A stretch of DNA of 64,000 nucleotides. Origin: Halovenus carboxidivorans (lineage in GTDB: Archaea > Halobacteriota > Halobacteria > Halobacteriales > Haloarculaceae). The stretch covers positions 457,345 through 521,344 of the forward strand of contig NZ_WUUT01000001.1 of assembly GCF_009831575.1 (NCBI RefSeq), read 5' to 3'. The notes beneath the pieces are model-generated. The model did no database searches and was not told the DNA's origin. It saw nothing but the letters and a program-made list of their open reading frames with translations. The translations under genes and the position numbers were made by a program. This document shows, one piece after another, positions 53,117 to 62,425 of this stretch (the stretch's first letter is position 1; each line of letters opens with the position of its first letter).

Positions 53117-54952
53117 CTACTTTTCGTCCGTTTCGTTGCTGTCGATACCGACCTCGGGTCGCTCGAGCAGTCCGTCGAGGCCGTCCTCCGGCGTGTCCGG
53201 ACGGCCGACCATCGTCCTGACCGTCTCGCCGGGCGCGACGGTCGCCTCGAAGGTCAGCCGCTCGCCGAGTCGCCACCCCTCGTTGAGCGGCTGGTCCGCG
53301 AGGGCGTCGGCCTCCCCGAGCACCGGTTCGCTGATGGTGATCTGTACCGGATCGTCCCGCGCGGATTCGATCTCGTACGCCGTCACCGGAGCGTCGAGCG
53401 TGTCGTCGACGTACTTTTTGACGATCACGTCCTCGCGGGCGACGGTCTCGCTGTGTTCGGCGCGGCTGATCACGTCGCCGACGATCACCGACCAGACCTC
53501 GGTCTCGCTGCGCCGGTCGAAACCCGGCATGTCGGGCTCCTCCTCCTCGTCTTCGTAGAGTTTCTCGATGGGGGCCTCCTCGACCTCGAACTGCTTGGCC
53601 CAGTCTGAGGTGAACAGCACGTACAGCCCGCCGGCGAGGACCCCGAAAAACGTCACCGCGGCCGCCGGCAGCACGAGAAACCCGAAGGGGCTGGTCTCGG
53701 GCGTCCCCAGGGGGCTGTCTTCGACCGTCGAGTTGGTGGTCGTCCCCGGCGAGAGCGTCACGTCGGCGCCGGATTCGAGCGCGTACAGTCCGCTGTTCTC
53801 GCTGCCGATGTAGAGCCGTCCGCCCGCGACCGCGGGCGAGGCCGAAATCGTCCCCAGGAGCTCGGTACTCCACCGCTCGTCTCCCTCCGTGGTCAGCGCG
53901 AACACGTCGTTGCCGAAGTTCGTGACGTACACCGTGCCGTCGACGACCGCCGGCGTGGAGTTTATCTGGCGTCCGGTGTCGAACCGCCACTGTTCCTCGC
54001 CCGAATTCACGTCTACCGCGTGGAGGAACTGATCTCTGGCCCCGACGTAGACGTAGTTCGAGGTCGCCGCTGGGGCTGCGACGATCGCTCCGCCGGTCTC
54101 GTATGTCCACTCCTGTTGACCGTTGGCGCTGTCGAGTGCGTAGACGAACCCGGCCGCGCTCTGGACGGCCGTGACGTAGACGGACCCGTTCGCCACCACG
54201 GGGGTCGTCTGGATCTGTCCGTTCGGGACGATCCGCTCCCACTTCTCCTCGACACCGCTTTCGGTCTCCGTGAGTGCGTAGACGAGACCGCCCGTGTTCG
54301 CGGCGTAGACGGTCACGCCGCCGTCGGTGACGACCGCGGGTCCGCCCCGAATCTCCACGTCGTCGGTCGTCTGTTCGCCCGTATCGAACGTCCAGAGCTC
54401 GGAGCCCGCCTCCGCGTCGATTGCGTAGACGGAGCCGTCGGTGCTCGTCGCGTAGACGGTCCCGTCGTAGACGACCGGCGCACCGCGAACCGCCCGCTCG
54501 GTGTCGAACCGCCACTGTAGTTCGGCGGTGTCCGTGTCGATCGCTCGGACGGTTCCGCTCTCGTTGCCGACGTACACCGTCCCGTCGGCGACCGTCGGGG
54601 GCGCTTCCGAGGGCGCACCCAACCCGACCGGCCAGCCGTCGACCAGTTCGCCGGTCGTCGCGTCGACGGCGTAGAGGTTACCGTCTCGGTTCGCGGCGTA
54701 GACCACCCCGTCGCTGACGGCGACGCTGGCGCGGTAGGCCTCCTCGGCGTCGAGATACTGCCACGACCCGCCGGGGTTTTCGGTCACCCCGGTTCCGTTG
54801 GGATTGTGTCCTGTGTGTGTCCGGTCGTAGCCGAAGGTCGGCCACTCCTCCGCAGTCGACTGCTGGGCGCTGACGCCATCGGCGACGGCCGCTCCCACCG
54901 CGGCCGTCCCGATCGTACCCAGCAACTCCCGGCGCGTACATCCCGAGTCCAT
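53117..54952 (-). CDS. Tat-exported beta-propeller (PQQ-repeat) membrane protein
   Basis: The protein has 611 aa. A Tat-type signal reads TRRELLGTIGTAAVGAAVADGVSAQQ-like at residues 6 to 31. Residues ~40 to 390 are PQQ-like repeats (VYAANRDGNLYAVDATTGEL; VYATSTDGSVYAID; VYVTNFGNDVFALTTEG), about eight blades in sum, outside the cell. One membrane segment near 420 to 445 (LVLPAAAVTFFGVLAGGLYVL) is followed by a ~165-residue cytoplasmic domain with an acidic start. It resembles haloarchaeal outer-surface propellers with a cytoplasmic tail; ligand unknown. Confidence 0.78.
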   Translation of the reverse strand: MDSGCTRRELLGTIGTAAVGAAVADGVSAQQSTAEEWPTFGYDRTHTGHNPNGTGVTENPGGSWQYLDAEEAYRASVAVSDGVVYAANRDGNLYAVDATTGELVDGWPVGLGAPSEAPPTVADGTVYVGNESGTVRAIDTDTAELQWRFDTERAVRGAPVVYDGTVYATSTDGSVYAIDAEAGSELWTFDTGEQTTDDVEIRGGPAVVTDGGVTVYAANTGGLVYALTETESGVEEKWERIVPNGQIQTTPVVANGSVYVTAVQSAAGFVYALDSANGQQEWTYETGGAIVAAPAATSNYVYVGARDQFLHAVDVNSGEEQWRFDTGRQINSTPAVVDGTVYVTNFGNDVFALTTEGDERWSTELLGTISASPAVAGGRLYIGSENSGLYALESGADVTLSPGTTTNSTVEDSPLGTPETSPFGFLVLPAAAVTFFGVLAGGLYVLFTSDWAKQFEVEEAPIEKLYEDEEEEPDMPGFDRRSETEVWSVIVGDVISRAEHSETVAREDVIVKKYVDDTLDAPVTAYEIESARDDPVQITISEPVLGEADALADQPLNEGWRLGERLTFEATVAPGETVRTMVGRPDTPEDGLDGLLERPEVGIDSNETDEK

Positions 54953-55112
54953 TACCCCCAGTTACGTGTCCGGGGTTAAAACGGCGTTCTCTCGCACCGA
55001 TGGGTCGCCCCGCGACACCGCTCGTCGTCGCCTCCGGTCCGGCGACTCCTGTCGACGGACCGACTGGAGTCGGTCGGCTTAAGTCAGATCTGTCCGTGAG
55101 TGCACACAATCG

Positions 55113-57458
55113 ATGGCCGATCTGTTCGTCCTCGCCCTGGCGATTGCCCTCCCGTTCCTCGCGGCGGTGTTCGCGCCCCTTCTGTACCGCTTGCTCGGGG
55201 AGACCGTCGGCTACGTCGGCGCGGTCGTCGCCGCCGTCTGCTTCGCTCTACTGCTCACCCAGGTCGGTGCCGAGGGGACCGTCTCGACCCCCTGGATTCC
55301 CTCCATGGATGTCGCCTTCCGGTTCACCGTCGACGCCTTCGGGTTGCTCTTCGCCCTGCTGGCCAGCGGCATCGGGATCCTGATCTTCGCGTACGCGAGG
55401 GAGTACATGCACGGCAAGCCGGATCTCGGTCGCTTCTACATGGCCCTGCTCGCCTTCATGGGCTCGATCCTCGGGGTCGCGCTGGCGGCCGATCTCGTCG
55501 CGCTCTTTCTGTTCTGGGAGCTGACCAGCGTCTGTTCGTTCGTGTTGATCGGCTACTACACCGACGACGCGGAGTCGCGGTACTCGGCACGGATGGCGAT
55601 GGTGATTACCGTCGGCGGGGGTCTCTGCCTGCTCGTCGGCATCCTCCTGATCGCGGTCGGCGCCGAGTCGGTCGGGCTGGCACCGTTCGACCTCGCGGCG
55701 ATTCTCGCCAACCGCGGCGCGGTCGCTGACGCCATGCGCGCACAGGGCGTCTTCCTCCCGGCGCTCGCGCTGGTCGCCGTCGCCGCCGCCGCCAAGTCCG
55801 CGCAAGTTCCGCTGTACGTCTGGCTGCCCGGTGCGATGGTCGCCCCGACCCCCGTCTCGGCGTTTCTACACTCCGCGACGATGGTCAAGGTCGGCGTCTA
55901 CGCCCTCGGCCGTCTCCGCCCGCTCTTTCACGGTCCCGAGTGGATGGCGCTGGTCGCGACTCTCGGGATGGTGACGATGACCGTCGGCGCGCTGTTGGCC
56001 GTCCTCGCGACCGACATCAAGGAACTGCTGGCGTACTCGACGGCCAGCCACCTCGGCCTCATGGTCGCGGCCTTCGGCTTCGAGTCACACTACGGCGCGG
56101 AGGCGGGGGCCTTTCACCTGTTCAACCACGCGCTGTTCAAGGCCACGCTCTTTCTGGTCGCGGGAATCGTCGCCCACGAGGCCGGCACTCGGGCCATCGA
56201 CGACCTCGGCGGCCTGCGCGAGGATCTGCCGATCACCGCCGGTATCACCGTCCTCGCCGCGCTGAGTATGGCCGGCATTCCGCCGTTCAACGGCTTCTAC
56301 TCCAAGGAGATCCTCTTCGAGGCCGCGTGGGAGGCCGCCGTCCACGGCGGCGGACTCCTGTGGCTCTACCCCGCGACGGCGGTGTTCGCGAGCGTCTTTA
56401 CCGTGCTGTACTCGCTTCGGTTTCTCTGGCTGTTTTTCGGCCCCCGGCCCGACGGCCTCGGTCCGGTCCACCGCGCGCCGCTCGGTCTCCTCGCGCCGCC
56501 GGCGGTGCTTGCCGTCGCCGTCGCCGCCGTCAGCGTCGTTCCCGGCGTCGCCATCGATCTCCTCGTCGACGACGCCGCGAGCGCGACGGCGGTGAGCCAC
56601 GTCGAAATCCACGCCGGCATCCCCACGTCGCTGTCAGGGCCGGTCGTCATGAGCGCGATCACCATCGCCGTCGGCGTCGCCGCGTTCCCGTTTTACGACC
56701 GCATCCGCGCGTCCCTCGAGCGCGTTCGCGCGGCGACGACGCTCGTTCACCCGACGGTTGGGTACGACGCTCTCCTCTCCGCGACGGACCGTGCGAGCGG
56801 TCTCGTCGGACGCTCGGTCCACAACGGATTGATCCGGACCTACGTCTGGTGGGTGTTGCTCTCCGCCTGTGTCCTCACCGTCGCGGGGTACGCCACGGCC
56901 ACGACCGGCCTGCCGACGCCTGCCGTCGCGGAGACGCCGGTCGCGCTCGTTCTCGTCCTCGCCGTCGCCGTCGTCGCTGCCGTCGCGGTCACGACCGCCG
57001 ACAGTCACGTGACCGGCGTGCTCACGCTGGGGATTCTCGGCTTTATGGTCGCAATCTTCTACATCCTCGCCAGCGGCGCGGACCTGGCGCTGACACAGTT
57101 GGTCGTCGAGACGCTGTTGCTTCTCATCTTTCTGCTCGTCCTGGAGGAGCTACCGGCGTACTACGGCGAAATCGACCTGCTCCGGGCGGCGAGAGACGGT
57201 GCGCTCTCGGTCGCCGTCGGCGCGACGGCGTTCGTCTCGGTGCTGTACGCGGCCCCCGACGGGGCCGGCGCTCCGACCCCGACGGCGTCGTTTTTCACGA
57301 ACAACGCGATTCCGGAGGGCGGCGGTGCGAACATCGTCAACGTGATCCTTACGGATTTCCGGGCGTTCGATACACTCGGTGAGTCGATCGTGATCGTGCT
57401 GGCCGCGCTCTCGGTGCTCGTCCTGCTGACGATGCGAGACAGGGGTGAGACACAGTGA
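55113..57458 (+). CDS. mrpA: Na+/H+ antiporter subunit A (MrpA/MnhA)
   Basis: This 781-aa protein has an N-terminal NuoL-like proton-channel part with FLFWELTSVCSFVLIGYY, KSAQVPLYVWLPGAMVAPTPVSAFLHSATMVKVG-type loop, and LLAYSTASHLGLM. Past ~630 comes the MbhD/DUF4040-like part (GFMVAIFYILASGADLALTQ; LEELPAYY) and a short MbhE-like end (NVILTDFRAFDTLGES), as in fused MrpA. It is the first gene of a seven-gene operon in which most stops overlap the next start. The complex exchanges Na+ for H+ across the membrane, important in salt brine. Confidence 0.92.
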   Translation: MADLFVLALAIALPFLAAVFAPLLYRLLGETVGYVGAVVAAVCFALLLTQVGAEGTVSTPWIPSMDVAFRFTVDAFGLLFALLASGIGILIFAYAREYMHGKPDLGRFYMALLAFMGSILGVALAADLVALFLFWELTSVCSFVLIGYYTDDAESRYSARMAMVITVGGGLCLLVGILLIAVGAESVGLAPFDLAAILANRGAVADAMRAQGVFLPALALVAVAAAAKSAQVPLYVWLPGAMVAPTPVSAFLHSATMVKVGVYALGRLRPLFHGPEWMALVATLGMVTMTVGALLAVLATDIKELLAYSTASHLGLMVAAFGFESHYGAEAGAFHLFNHALFKATLFLVAGIVAHEAGTRAIDDLGGLREDLPITAGITVLAALSMAGIPPFNGFYSKEILFEAAWEAAVHGGGLLWLYPATAVFASVFTVLYSLRFLWLFFGPRPDGLGPVHRAPLGLLAPPAVLAVAVAAVSVVPGVAIDLLVDDAASATAVSHVEIHAGIPTSLSGPVVMSAITIAVGVAAFPFYDRIRASLERVRAATTLVHPTVGYDALLSATDRASGLVGRSVHNGLIRTYVWWVLLSACVLTVAGYATATTGLPTPAVAETPVALVLVLAVAVVAAVAVTTADSHVTGVLTLGILGFMVAIFYILASGADLALTQLVVETLLLLIFLLVLEELPAYYGEIDLLRAARDGALSVAVGATAFVSVLYAAPDGAGAPTPTASFFTNNAIPEGGGANIVNVILTDFRAFDTLGESIVIVLAALSVLVLLTMRDRGETQ

Positions 57459-57916
57459 CGACCGTCATCACGCGGACGACCGCACGGATCGTCGTCCCGA
57501 TCATTCTCGTCGTCGCCGTCTCGCTGTTTCTGCAGGGCCACAGCCTCCCCGGCGGCGGTTTCATCGGCGGCGTGCTCACCGTCGCGGCGTTCACGCTGGT
57601 GTACGTCGCCTACAACCTCGACTACCTGGAGGCCGGCGTCCTGGACCGAGAGGTCGATTACGACCGCCACATCGGCCAGCACCGCACGGTCGCGGCGTAC
57701 CGTCGCCTGTTCGTGTTCGGACTAGCCGTCGTCGTCGGGAGCGCCGTTGCCGGACTGTTCGTCGGGTCGCCGTTTCTCGCACAGACGTACACGTACGTCC
57801 ACCTCCCGCTGTTTGGCGAAATCGAACTGGCGAGCGCGGTCGTCTTCGACCTCGGCATCTACTGCGTGGTCGTCGGTGGCCTGCTGACGATCTTCTCGGT
57901 GGTGGGTGCGGAATGA
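57455..57916 (+). CDS. mrpB: Na+/H+ antiporter subunit B (MrpB)
   Basis: The protein has 153 aa; a GTG start overlaps the mrpA stop. It has four membrane segments and the MnhB signature LQGHSLPGGGFIGGVLTV. Its stop overlaps the mrpC start (ATGA). Confidence 0.9.
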   Translation: MTTVITRTTARIVVPIILVVAVSLFLQGHSLPGGGFIGGVLTVAAFTLVYVAYNLDYLEAGVLDREVDYDRHIGQHRTVAAYRRLFVFGLAVVVGSAVAGLFVGSPFLAQTYTYVHLPLFGEIELASAVVFDLGIYCVVVGGLLTIFSVVGAE

Positions 57917-58257
57917 GTCTCGCACTCGCCGCGACGGTCGGCGTGCTCTTCGCCTTCGGGACCTTCCTGCTGCTGCGCGACGACCTCGTGAAAGTGGTCT
58001 GGGGGCTGGCAATTCTCTCACAGGCGGCGAACGTCTATCTCATCTCGATGGGCGGGATCACCGAACCGACCGGCGATACGGTTCCCGTCCTCGCGGAGTA
58101 CTACGCGCCGTTTCCCGAGACGGCCGATCCGGTCGTCCAGGCGCTCGTCCTGACGGCCATCGTCATTAGCTTCGGGATGACCGCCTTCGCGCTGGCGCTG
58201 TCCTACCGCGCCTACCAGGAAAACGAGACAATCGACGTGACGGAGTGGCCACAATGA
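57913..58257 (+). CDS. mrpC: Na+/H+ antiporter subunit C (MrpC)
   Basis: This 114-aa NuoK-like protein has three membrane segments: a first helix up to LLLRDDLVKVVWGLAILSQA, then ISMGGITEPTGDTVP and DPVVQALVLTAIVISFGMTAF. These match MnhC/NuoK. Both ends overlap their neighbours by four bases. Confidence 0.9.
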   Translation: MSLALAATVGVLFAFGTFLLLRDDLVKVVWGLAILSQAANVYLISMGGITEPTGDTVPVLAEYYAPFPETADPVVQALVLTAIVISFGMTAFALALSYRAYQENETIDVTEWPQ

Positions 58258-59843
58258 GTCTGCTGGCACTCGCTCCGATGCTCGCCGTGTTGCTCACCGG
58301 GACAGCGGCCCTGCTGGTCCGCGGATGGCCCCGCCTCCAGCGGGGGGTGAGTGTCCTCGGAACCCTCGGGTACGCCGGCGCGGTCGGCTCTCTCTGCTGG
58401 CAGGTCGTCTCCGGCGGCGCTGTCGTCTATCAGGTCGGCGGCTGGCGCGCCCCCTTCGGGATCACGCTCGTCGCGGATGCCCTGTCGGCGTTCATGCTCG
58501 CGCTCACGGCTATCGTCGCCGTCTACGCGGTCGTCTTCTCGGTTCGGTTCATCGACGACCGCAACCAGCGGGTCTACTACCACCCCATGTTTCAGTTTCT
58601 CCTGCTGGGCGCGACCGGCGCGTTGCTGACGGGGGATCTGTTCAACCTGTTCGTCTGGTTCGAGGTGATGCTGATGGCGAGTTACGTCTTCGTCGCCTTC
58701 TACGGCAACGCACAGCACACCGCCGCCGCCGTCCGGTACGTCGTGCTCAACATCATCGGCGGCGTGTTGATGTTGCTCGGCATCGGTGGACTCTACGCGA
58801 CGACTGGCACGCTGAACATGGCCGATATGGCTCGCGTCCTCGCCGACCCCGGCGGCGTCACCGGGGCGGTCGTCGGTCTCTCGGCGCTGATCTTCGTCAC
58901 GTTCGCGCTGAAAGCCGGGCTCGTCCCGTTTCAGTTCTGGGTTCCCTCGGCCTACCGCGCCGCGCCGCTGCCGGTCGTCGCGGTCTTCGCCGGTGCGACG
59001 AAGAAGGTGGGGATCTACGCGATCATCCGGCTGTATTTCACCGTCTTCGGAAACGCGGACCTCTCGGTGGCGGTCCCGGGTGCCGACGCCGGATCGTCGA
59101 TCGGGTTTCTCGCCCCCGTGTTGGTTCTGATGGGCGTGGCGAGTATCCTCGTCGGCGGTCTCGGCGCGGTCACCCGGGACTCTCTGGACGAGTTGTTCGC
59201 GTACTCCAGTATCGGACAGATCGGTTTCATCGCCGTTCCCATCGGCATCGCCGCCGCGAGCACCGGTTCGCTCCGACATCTCGGCGTGCTCGCCGCGCTG
59301 GTCTTCGCGTTCCACCACGCGGTGACCAAGGGCCTGCTCTTTTTGTCGACCGGCGTCATCCGTGACGCTGTGGGGACGACACGACTCTCTCGGCTCGGTG
59401 GCCTCGCCGATAGCTCGCCGGCGTTTGCGAGCGTGATGCTCGTCGGCGGACTGTCGCTGGTGGGAATCCCTCCGCTCGCTGGCTTTTTCGGCAAACTGTT
59501 CGTCTTCGACGCCGCGTCCCGGCGGTTCGCCGTGGCCGCCGCCGGAACGGAGACGACCGCCGGTGCCGCGGCGATTCTGCTCGTCCTCGTCGTCGGTGCC
59601 GTGCTGACGATTCTGTACTCGACGCGCGCGTGGATGGGTGCGTTCTGGGGCGGTCAGACCGAGGCCGTCGTGCGCGGCCGGATCGATCCCGTCGAGGTCG
59701 CGCTGCTGTCGACGTTTGCCGCCGTCGTTCTCGCCTCCGGCGTCGGCTTCGAGCCGATCGTCCAGTTTGCCGACGCCGCCGCCGACGCCGCGCTCGATAC
59801 CGACGGTTACGTCGACCTCGTTCTCGGGGGTGAGCGCTCGTGA
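58254..59843 (+). CDS. mrpD: Na+/H+ antiporter subunit D (MrpD)
   Basis: This 529-aa protein is NuoN/NuoM-like with about 14 membrane segments. LFVWFEVMLMASYVFVAFYG near 130 carries the conserved Glu, and the channel Lys/Pro loop reads FALKAGLVPFQFWVPSAYRAAPLPV. AYSSIGQIGF and FHHAVTKGLLF follow. An ATGA overlap couples it to mrpC. Confidence 0.91.
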   Translation: MSLLALAPMLAVLLTGTAALLVRGWPRLQRGVSVLGTLGYAGAVGSLCWQVVSGGAVVYQVGGWRAPFGITLVADALSAFMLALTAIVAVYAVVFSVRFIDDRNQRVYYHPMFQFLLLGATGALLTGDLFNLFVWFEVMLMASYVFVAFYGNAQHTAAAVRYVVLNIIGGVLMLLGIGGLYATTGTLNMADMARVLADPGGVTGAVVGLSALIFVTFALKAGLVPFQFWVPSAYRAAPLPVVAVFAGATKKVGIYAIIRLYFTVFGNADLSVAVPGADAGSSIGFLAPVLVLMGVASILVGGLGAVTRDSLDELFAYSSIGQIGFIAVPIGIAAASTGSLRHLGVLAALVFAFHHAVTKGLLFLSTGVIRDAVGTTRLSRLGGLADSSPAFASVMLVGGLSLVGIPPLAGFFGKLFVFDAASRRFAVAAAGTETTAGAAAILLVLVVGAVLTILYSTRAWMGAFWGGQTEAVVRGRIDPVEVALLSTFAAVVLASGVGFEPIVQFADAAADAALDTDGYVDLVLGGERS

Positions 59844-60469
59844 AGATCAGACGGTGGCTCGTCGCCGGCCTGCTGTTCGCCGTGCTGTGGGTGTTCGTCG
59901 CCGGACCGAAACCGAAGCCCCAGCCGGTGGGCACGACCTTCCTCGTCGGTCTCGGCGTCGGCCTCCCCGTCGCCTACGTCTTCCGCCGACTCTACGGTGA
60001 GGAAGTTGACGTCAGCCAGACGCTTTCGGCGGTCCCGTACGTCTTCCTGTACGTGCTGGTCTTCTTCAAGGAGGTGCTGATCGCGAACCTCGACGTGGCC
60101 TATCGCGTGCTCGTCCCGGACCGGGCGCTGGAACCGCAGGTGGTGCTGGTTCCGCTCCGCGTCGAGACGGCGCTGGGGGTGACGACGATTGCCAACAGCA
60201 TCACGATCACCCCGGGGACGGTGACGCTCGATCACGACCCCGACGAGAACGCGCTGTACGTCCACATGATCGACGGCCGCTCGCCCGAGGCGGTCGTCGA
60301 ACCGATCCGTCAGTGGGAGGACTACGCGCTGATGATCTTCGACGAGCGGCGGTCGCCGGCCGACCCGCCGCCGGAGATCACGGTCCACCCGCCGGATCAC
60401 CCCCCGGAGCCGAAGAGCATCTCCGAGGACGAGCGCCGCGAGCGCGTCGGAGGTGAGAACGATGGTTGA
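59840..60469 (+). CDS. mrpE: Na+/H+ antiporter subunit E (MrpE)
   Basis: This 209-aa protein starts at a GTG overlapping the mrpD stop. It has two or three membrane segments and then VFFKEVLIANLDVAYRVLVPD and TTIANSITITPGTVTLD, the core of the MnhE family, with a soluble C-terminal tail longer than in bacterial MrpE (~160 aa) and rich in Pro/Asp/Glu, as common for haloarchaeal proteins. Confidence 0.9.
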   Translation: MKIRRWLVAGLLFAVLWVFVAGPKPKPQPVGTTFLVGLGVGLPVAYVFRRLYGEEVDVSQTLSAVPYVFLYVLVFFKEVLIANLDVAYRVLVPDRALEPQVVLVPLRVETALGVTTIANSITITPGTVTLDHDPDENALYVHMIDGRSPEAVVEPIRQWEDYALMIFDERRSPADPPPEITVHPPDHPPEPKSISEDERRERVGGENDG

Positions 60470-60755
60470 CGCGACGACGGCGACGGTCATCGACGCCGCG
60501 CTGATCCTCGTCGCGGCGCTGTGTCTGCTCTGTGGCTACCGGGTCATCCGCGGCCCGACGGTTCCGGATCGCGTCGTCGGTCTCGACACCATCGCGACGA
60601 ACGTCATCGCGATTGCGATGCTGGTCGCGCTGAAGACCGACCGGGGCCTGTTCGTCACGGTGAGTATCGTCCTCGCCATCATCGGTTTTCTCTCGACGGT
60701 GACGGTCGCGAAGTACATCACTGAAGGCGACATCATCACGCGGAGGCAACGATGA
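60462..60755 (+). CDS. mrpF: Na+/H+ antiporter subunit F (MrpF)
   Basis: The protein has 97 aa from ATG 60462, eight bases inside the end of mrpE. It has three membrane segments and the MnhF signature CGYRVIRGPTVPDRVVGLDT. Confidence 0.9.
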   Translation: MVDATTATVIDAALILVAALCLLCGYRVIRGPTVPDRVVGLDTIATNVIAIAMLVALKTDRGLFVTVSIVLAIIGFLSTVTVAKYITEGDIITRRQR

Positions 60756-60786
60756 CTCGCCGTGGCCCCGCGGGAGGTGGGCGCTG

Positions 60787-61179
60787 ATGGTGGACCTGCA
60801 CGTCGTCGAGCAGGTGACGATCAGCGCCCTCGTCGTGGTCGGCTGTTTCTTCCTCGCGGTCGGCACGCTCGGACTGCTTCGGCTCCCGAACGTCTACAAC
60901 CGGATGCACGCCACGAGCAAGCCGACGACGCTCGGCACCGCGACCATCTTCCTTGCGGGATTCGTCCAGTTCGGCCCCGGCGGCGCCGGTCTCACCTCGC
61001 TGGTCGGGATCGTCTTCCTCTTTCTGACCGTCCCGACGGGAGCGCACATGATCGCCCGCGCCGCACAGAAGATCGGCGTCCCCTTCCTCGGCAGCGTCAC
61101 CTGGCCGACCGAACACCGCGACGCCGACCCCGACAGTCCCGCGACTCGTCCGGAAGGCGACGACACCCCGGAGGACTGA
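60787..61179 (+). CDS. mrpG: Na+/H+ antiporter subunit G (MrpG)
   Basis: The protein has 130 aa; the ATG at 60787 is preceded by a strong GGAGGTG ribosome site, the only internal gap (31 bases) in the operon. It has three membrane segments with the MnhG pattern GLLRLPNVYNRMHATSKPTT and GAHMIARAAQK, then a short acidic tail. Last gene of the operon. Confidence 0.9.
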   Translation: MVDLHVVEQVTISALVVVGCFFLAVGTLGLLRLPNVYNRMHATSKPTTLGTATIFLAGFVQFGPGGAGLTSLVGIVFLFLTVPTGAHMIARAAQKIGVPFLGSVTWPTEHRDADPDSPATRPEGDDTPED

Positions 61180-61233
61180 TCGGCTGGTCAGCCCCTGCAC
61201 GACCCTTTTCACCCTCGGGCACCAATCCAGGTC

Positions 61234-62382
61234 GTGAACCGTCGGACGTTCGGCATCGGCGTCGGTGTCGGTGCCGTCGCGACGATCGTCGCCCTCGCCG
61301 TTCTCGTAGTCGCCGCTGTGCTCGTGTTCGGGCTGCCCGTCGACCAGTTTTTCGCGCCGACCGAGACCGGAGCCGGGTCCGGACTCTCGGCCGAGACCGT
61401 CGAATACGAGGTCCTCGCGGAGAACCTGGACGTCCCGTGGGAGGTGGTCGTCCTCGGTGAGGGGCGCTATCTCGTCACGGAGCGGTCCGGCGACCTCCTG
61501 CTGATCGAGGACGGCCAACGGCGCGTGCTCGAACAGTTCGACGAACTCGACACCCCACCGCTGGGAGAGGGCGGCTTGCTCGGCATCGCCGTCCATCCGA
61601 ACTTCGAGGAGAACAACTATCTCTACGTCTACCAGACCGTCGCCCGCGAGTCAGTCGAGAACACGGTCCGCCGTTACGAGGTCGACTTCGCCTCTAACGA
61701 GCTTCGAAACGAGACGGTCATCATCGACGGCATCCCGAGCGACCGGTTTCACAACGGCGGTCGGATCGCCTTCGGGCCGGACGACCACCTCTACGTGACG
61801 ACCGGTGACGCGACCCAGTCCGACCTCGCACAGGACCGCGGTTCGCTGGCGGGCAAGATCCTCCGACTCACCCCCGACGGCGGGGTCCCCGAGGACAACC
61901 CCTTCGGCAACGAGGTGTACTCCTACGGCCACCGCAACCCGCAGGGGCTGGCGTGGGACGATCGGGGCCGGCTCTGGGCGACCGAACACGGGTCGGACGC
62001 GCGGGACGAACTCAACCTCGTCGAACGGGGCGCGAACTACGGCTGGCCGGAGATTCGCGGCGACGAGACCGCCCCGGAGATGCGTTCGCCCGTCTTCCAC
62101 TCCGGCGCGTACGAGACCCGGGCTCCGGCGGGGACGGCCGCCGTCGACGGCAGCGTGTTCTTCGCCGGGCTACGCGGCGAACGCCTGTACGAGGCGACGA
62201 TCACCGGCGAACGAGTGAGCGCCTTCACCGCGCACTTCTCTGGCGACTTCGGTCGGATCCGCGGCGTCACGGTCGGCCCCGACCGGGAGTATCTCTACCT
62301 CACGACCAGCAACACCGACGGCCGCGGCGAGCCGGGGGCGGACGACGACCGACTGATTCGGATCCCCCTGGCGGCCTTTTGA
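61234..62382 (+). CDS. PQQ-type (GSDH-like) soluble sugar dehydrogenase
   Basis: This 382-aa protein starts at a GTG (61234). One N-terminal membrane anchor (GVGAVATIVALAVLVVAAVL) is followed by a six-bladed propeller of the glucose/sorbosone dehydrogenase family: LDVPWEVVVLGEGRYLVTER, GGLLGIAVHPNFEENNYLYV, RFHNGGRIAFGPDDHLYVTTGD, SYGHRNPQGLAWD, TEHGSDARDELNLV and GANYGWPE. The active-site His in HRNPQG and the Arg/Asn residues of this family are present. It probably oxidises aldose sugars outside the cell; whether haloarchaea supply PQQ is unclear. Confidence 0.87.
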   Translation: MNRRTFGIGVGVGAVATIVALAVLVVAAVLVFGLPVDQFFAPTETGAGSGLSAETVEYEVLAENLDVPWEVVVLGEGRYLVTERSGDLLLIEDGQRRVLEQFDELDTPPLGEGGLLGIAVHPNFEENNYLYVYQTVARESVENTVRRYEVDFASNELRNETVIIDGIPSDRFHNGGRIAFGPDDHLYVTTGDATQSDLAQDRGSLAGKILRLTPDGGVPEDNPFGNEVYSYGHRNPQGLAWDDRGRLWATEHGSDARDELNLVERGANYGWPEIRGDETAPEMRSPVFHSGAYETRAPAGTAAVDGSVFFAGLRGERLYEATITGERVSAFTAHFSGDFGRIRGVTVGPDREYLYLTTSNTDGRGEPGADDDRLIRIPLAAF

Positions 62383-62425
62383 TCGGACCGAAACCTGTTT
62401 GTGCGATCCTCCTGACAGGTGGCGT

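Noticed and set aside
61234-62382. PQQ-type dehydrogenase as part of the Mrp operon
   Set aside because: It has a 54-base gap with its own upstream region and is an extracellular enzyme unrelated to cation exchange. Co-direction alone is not enough.
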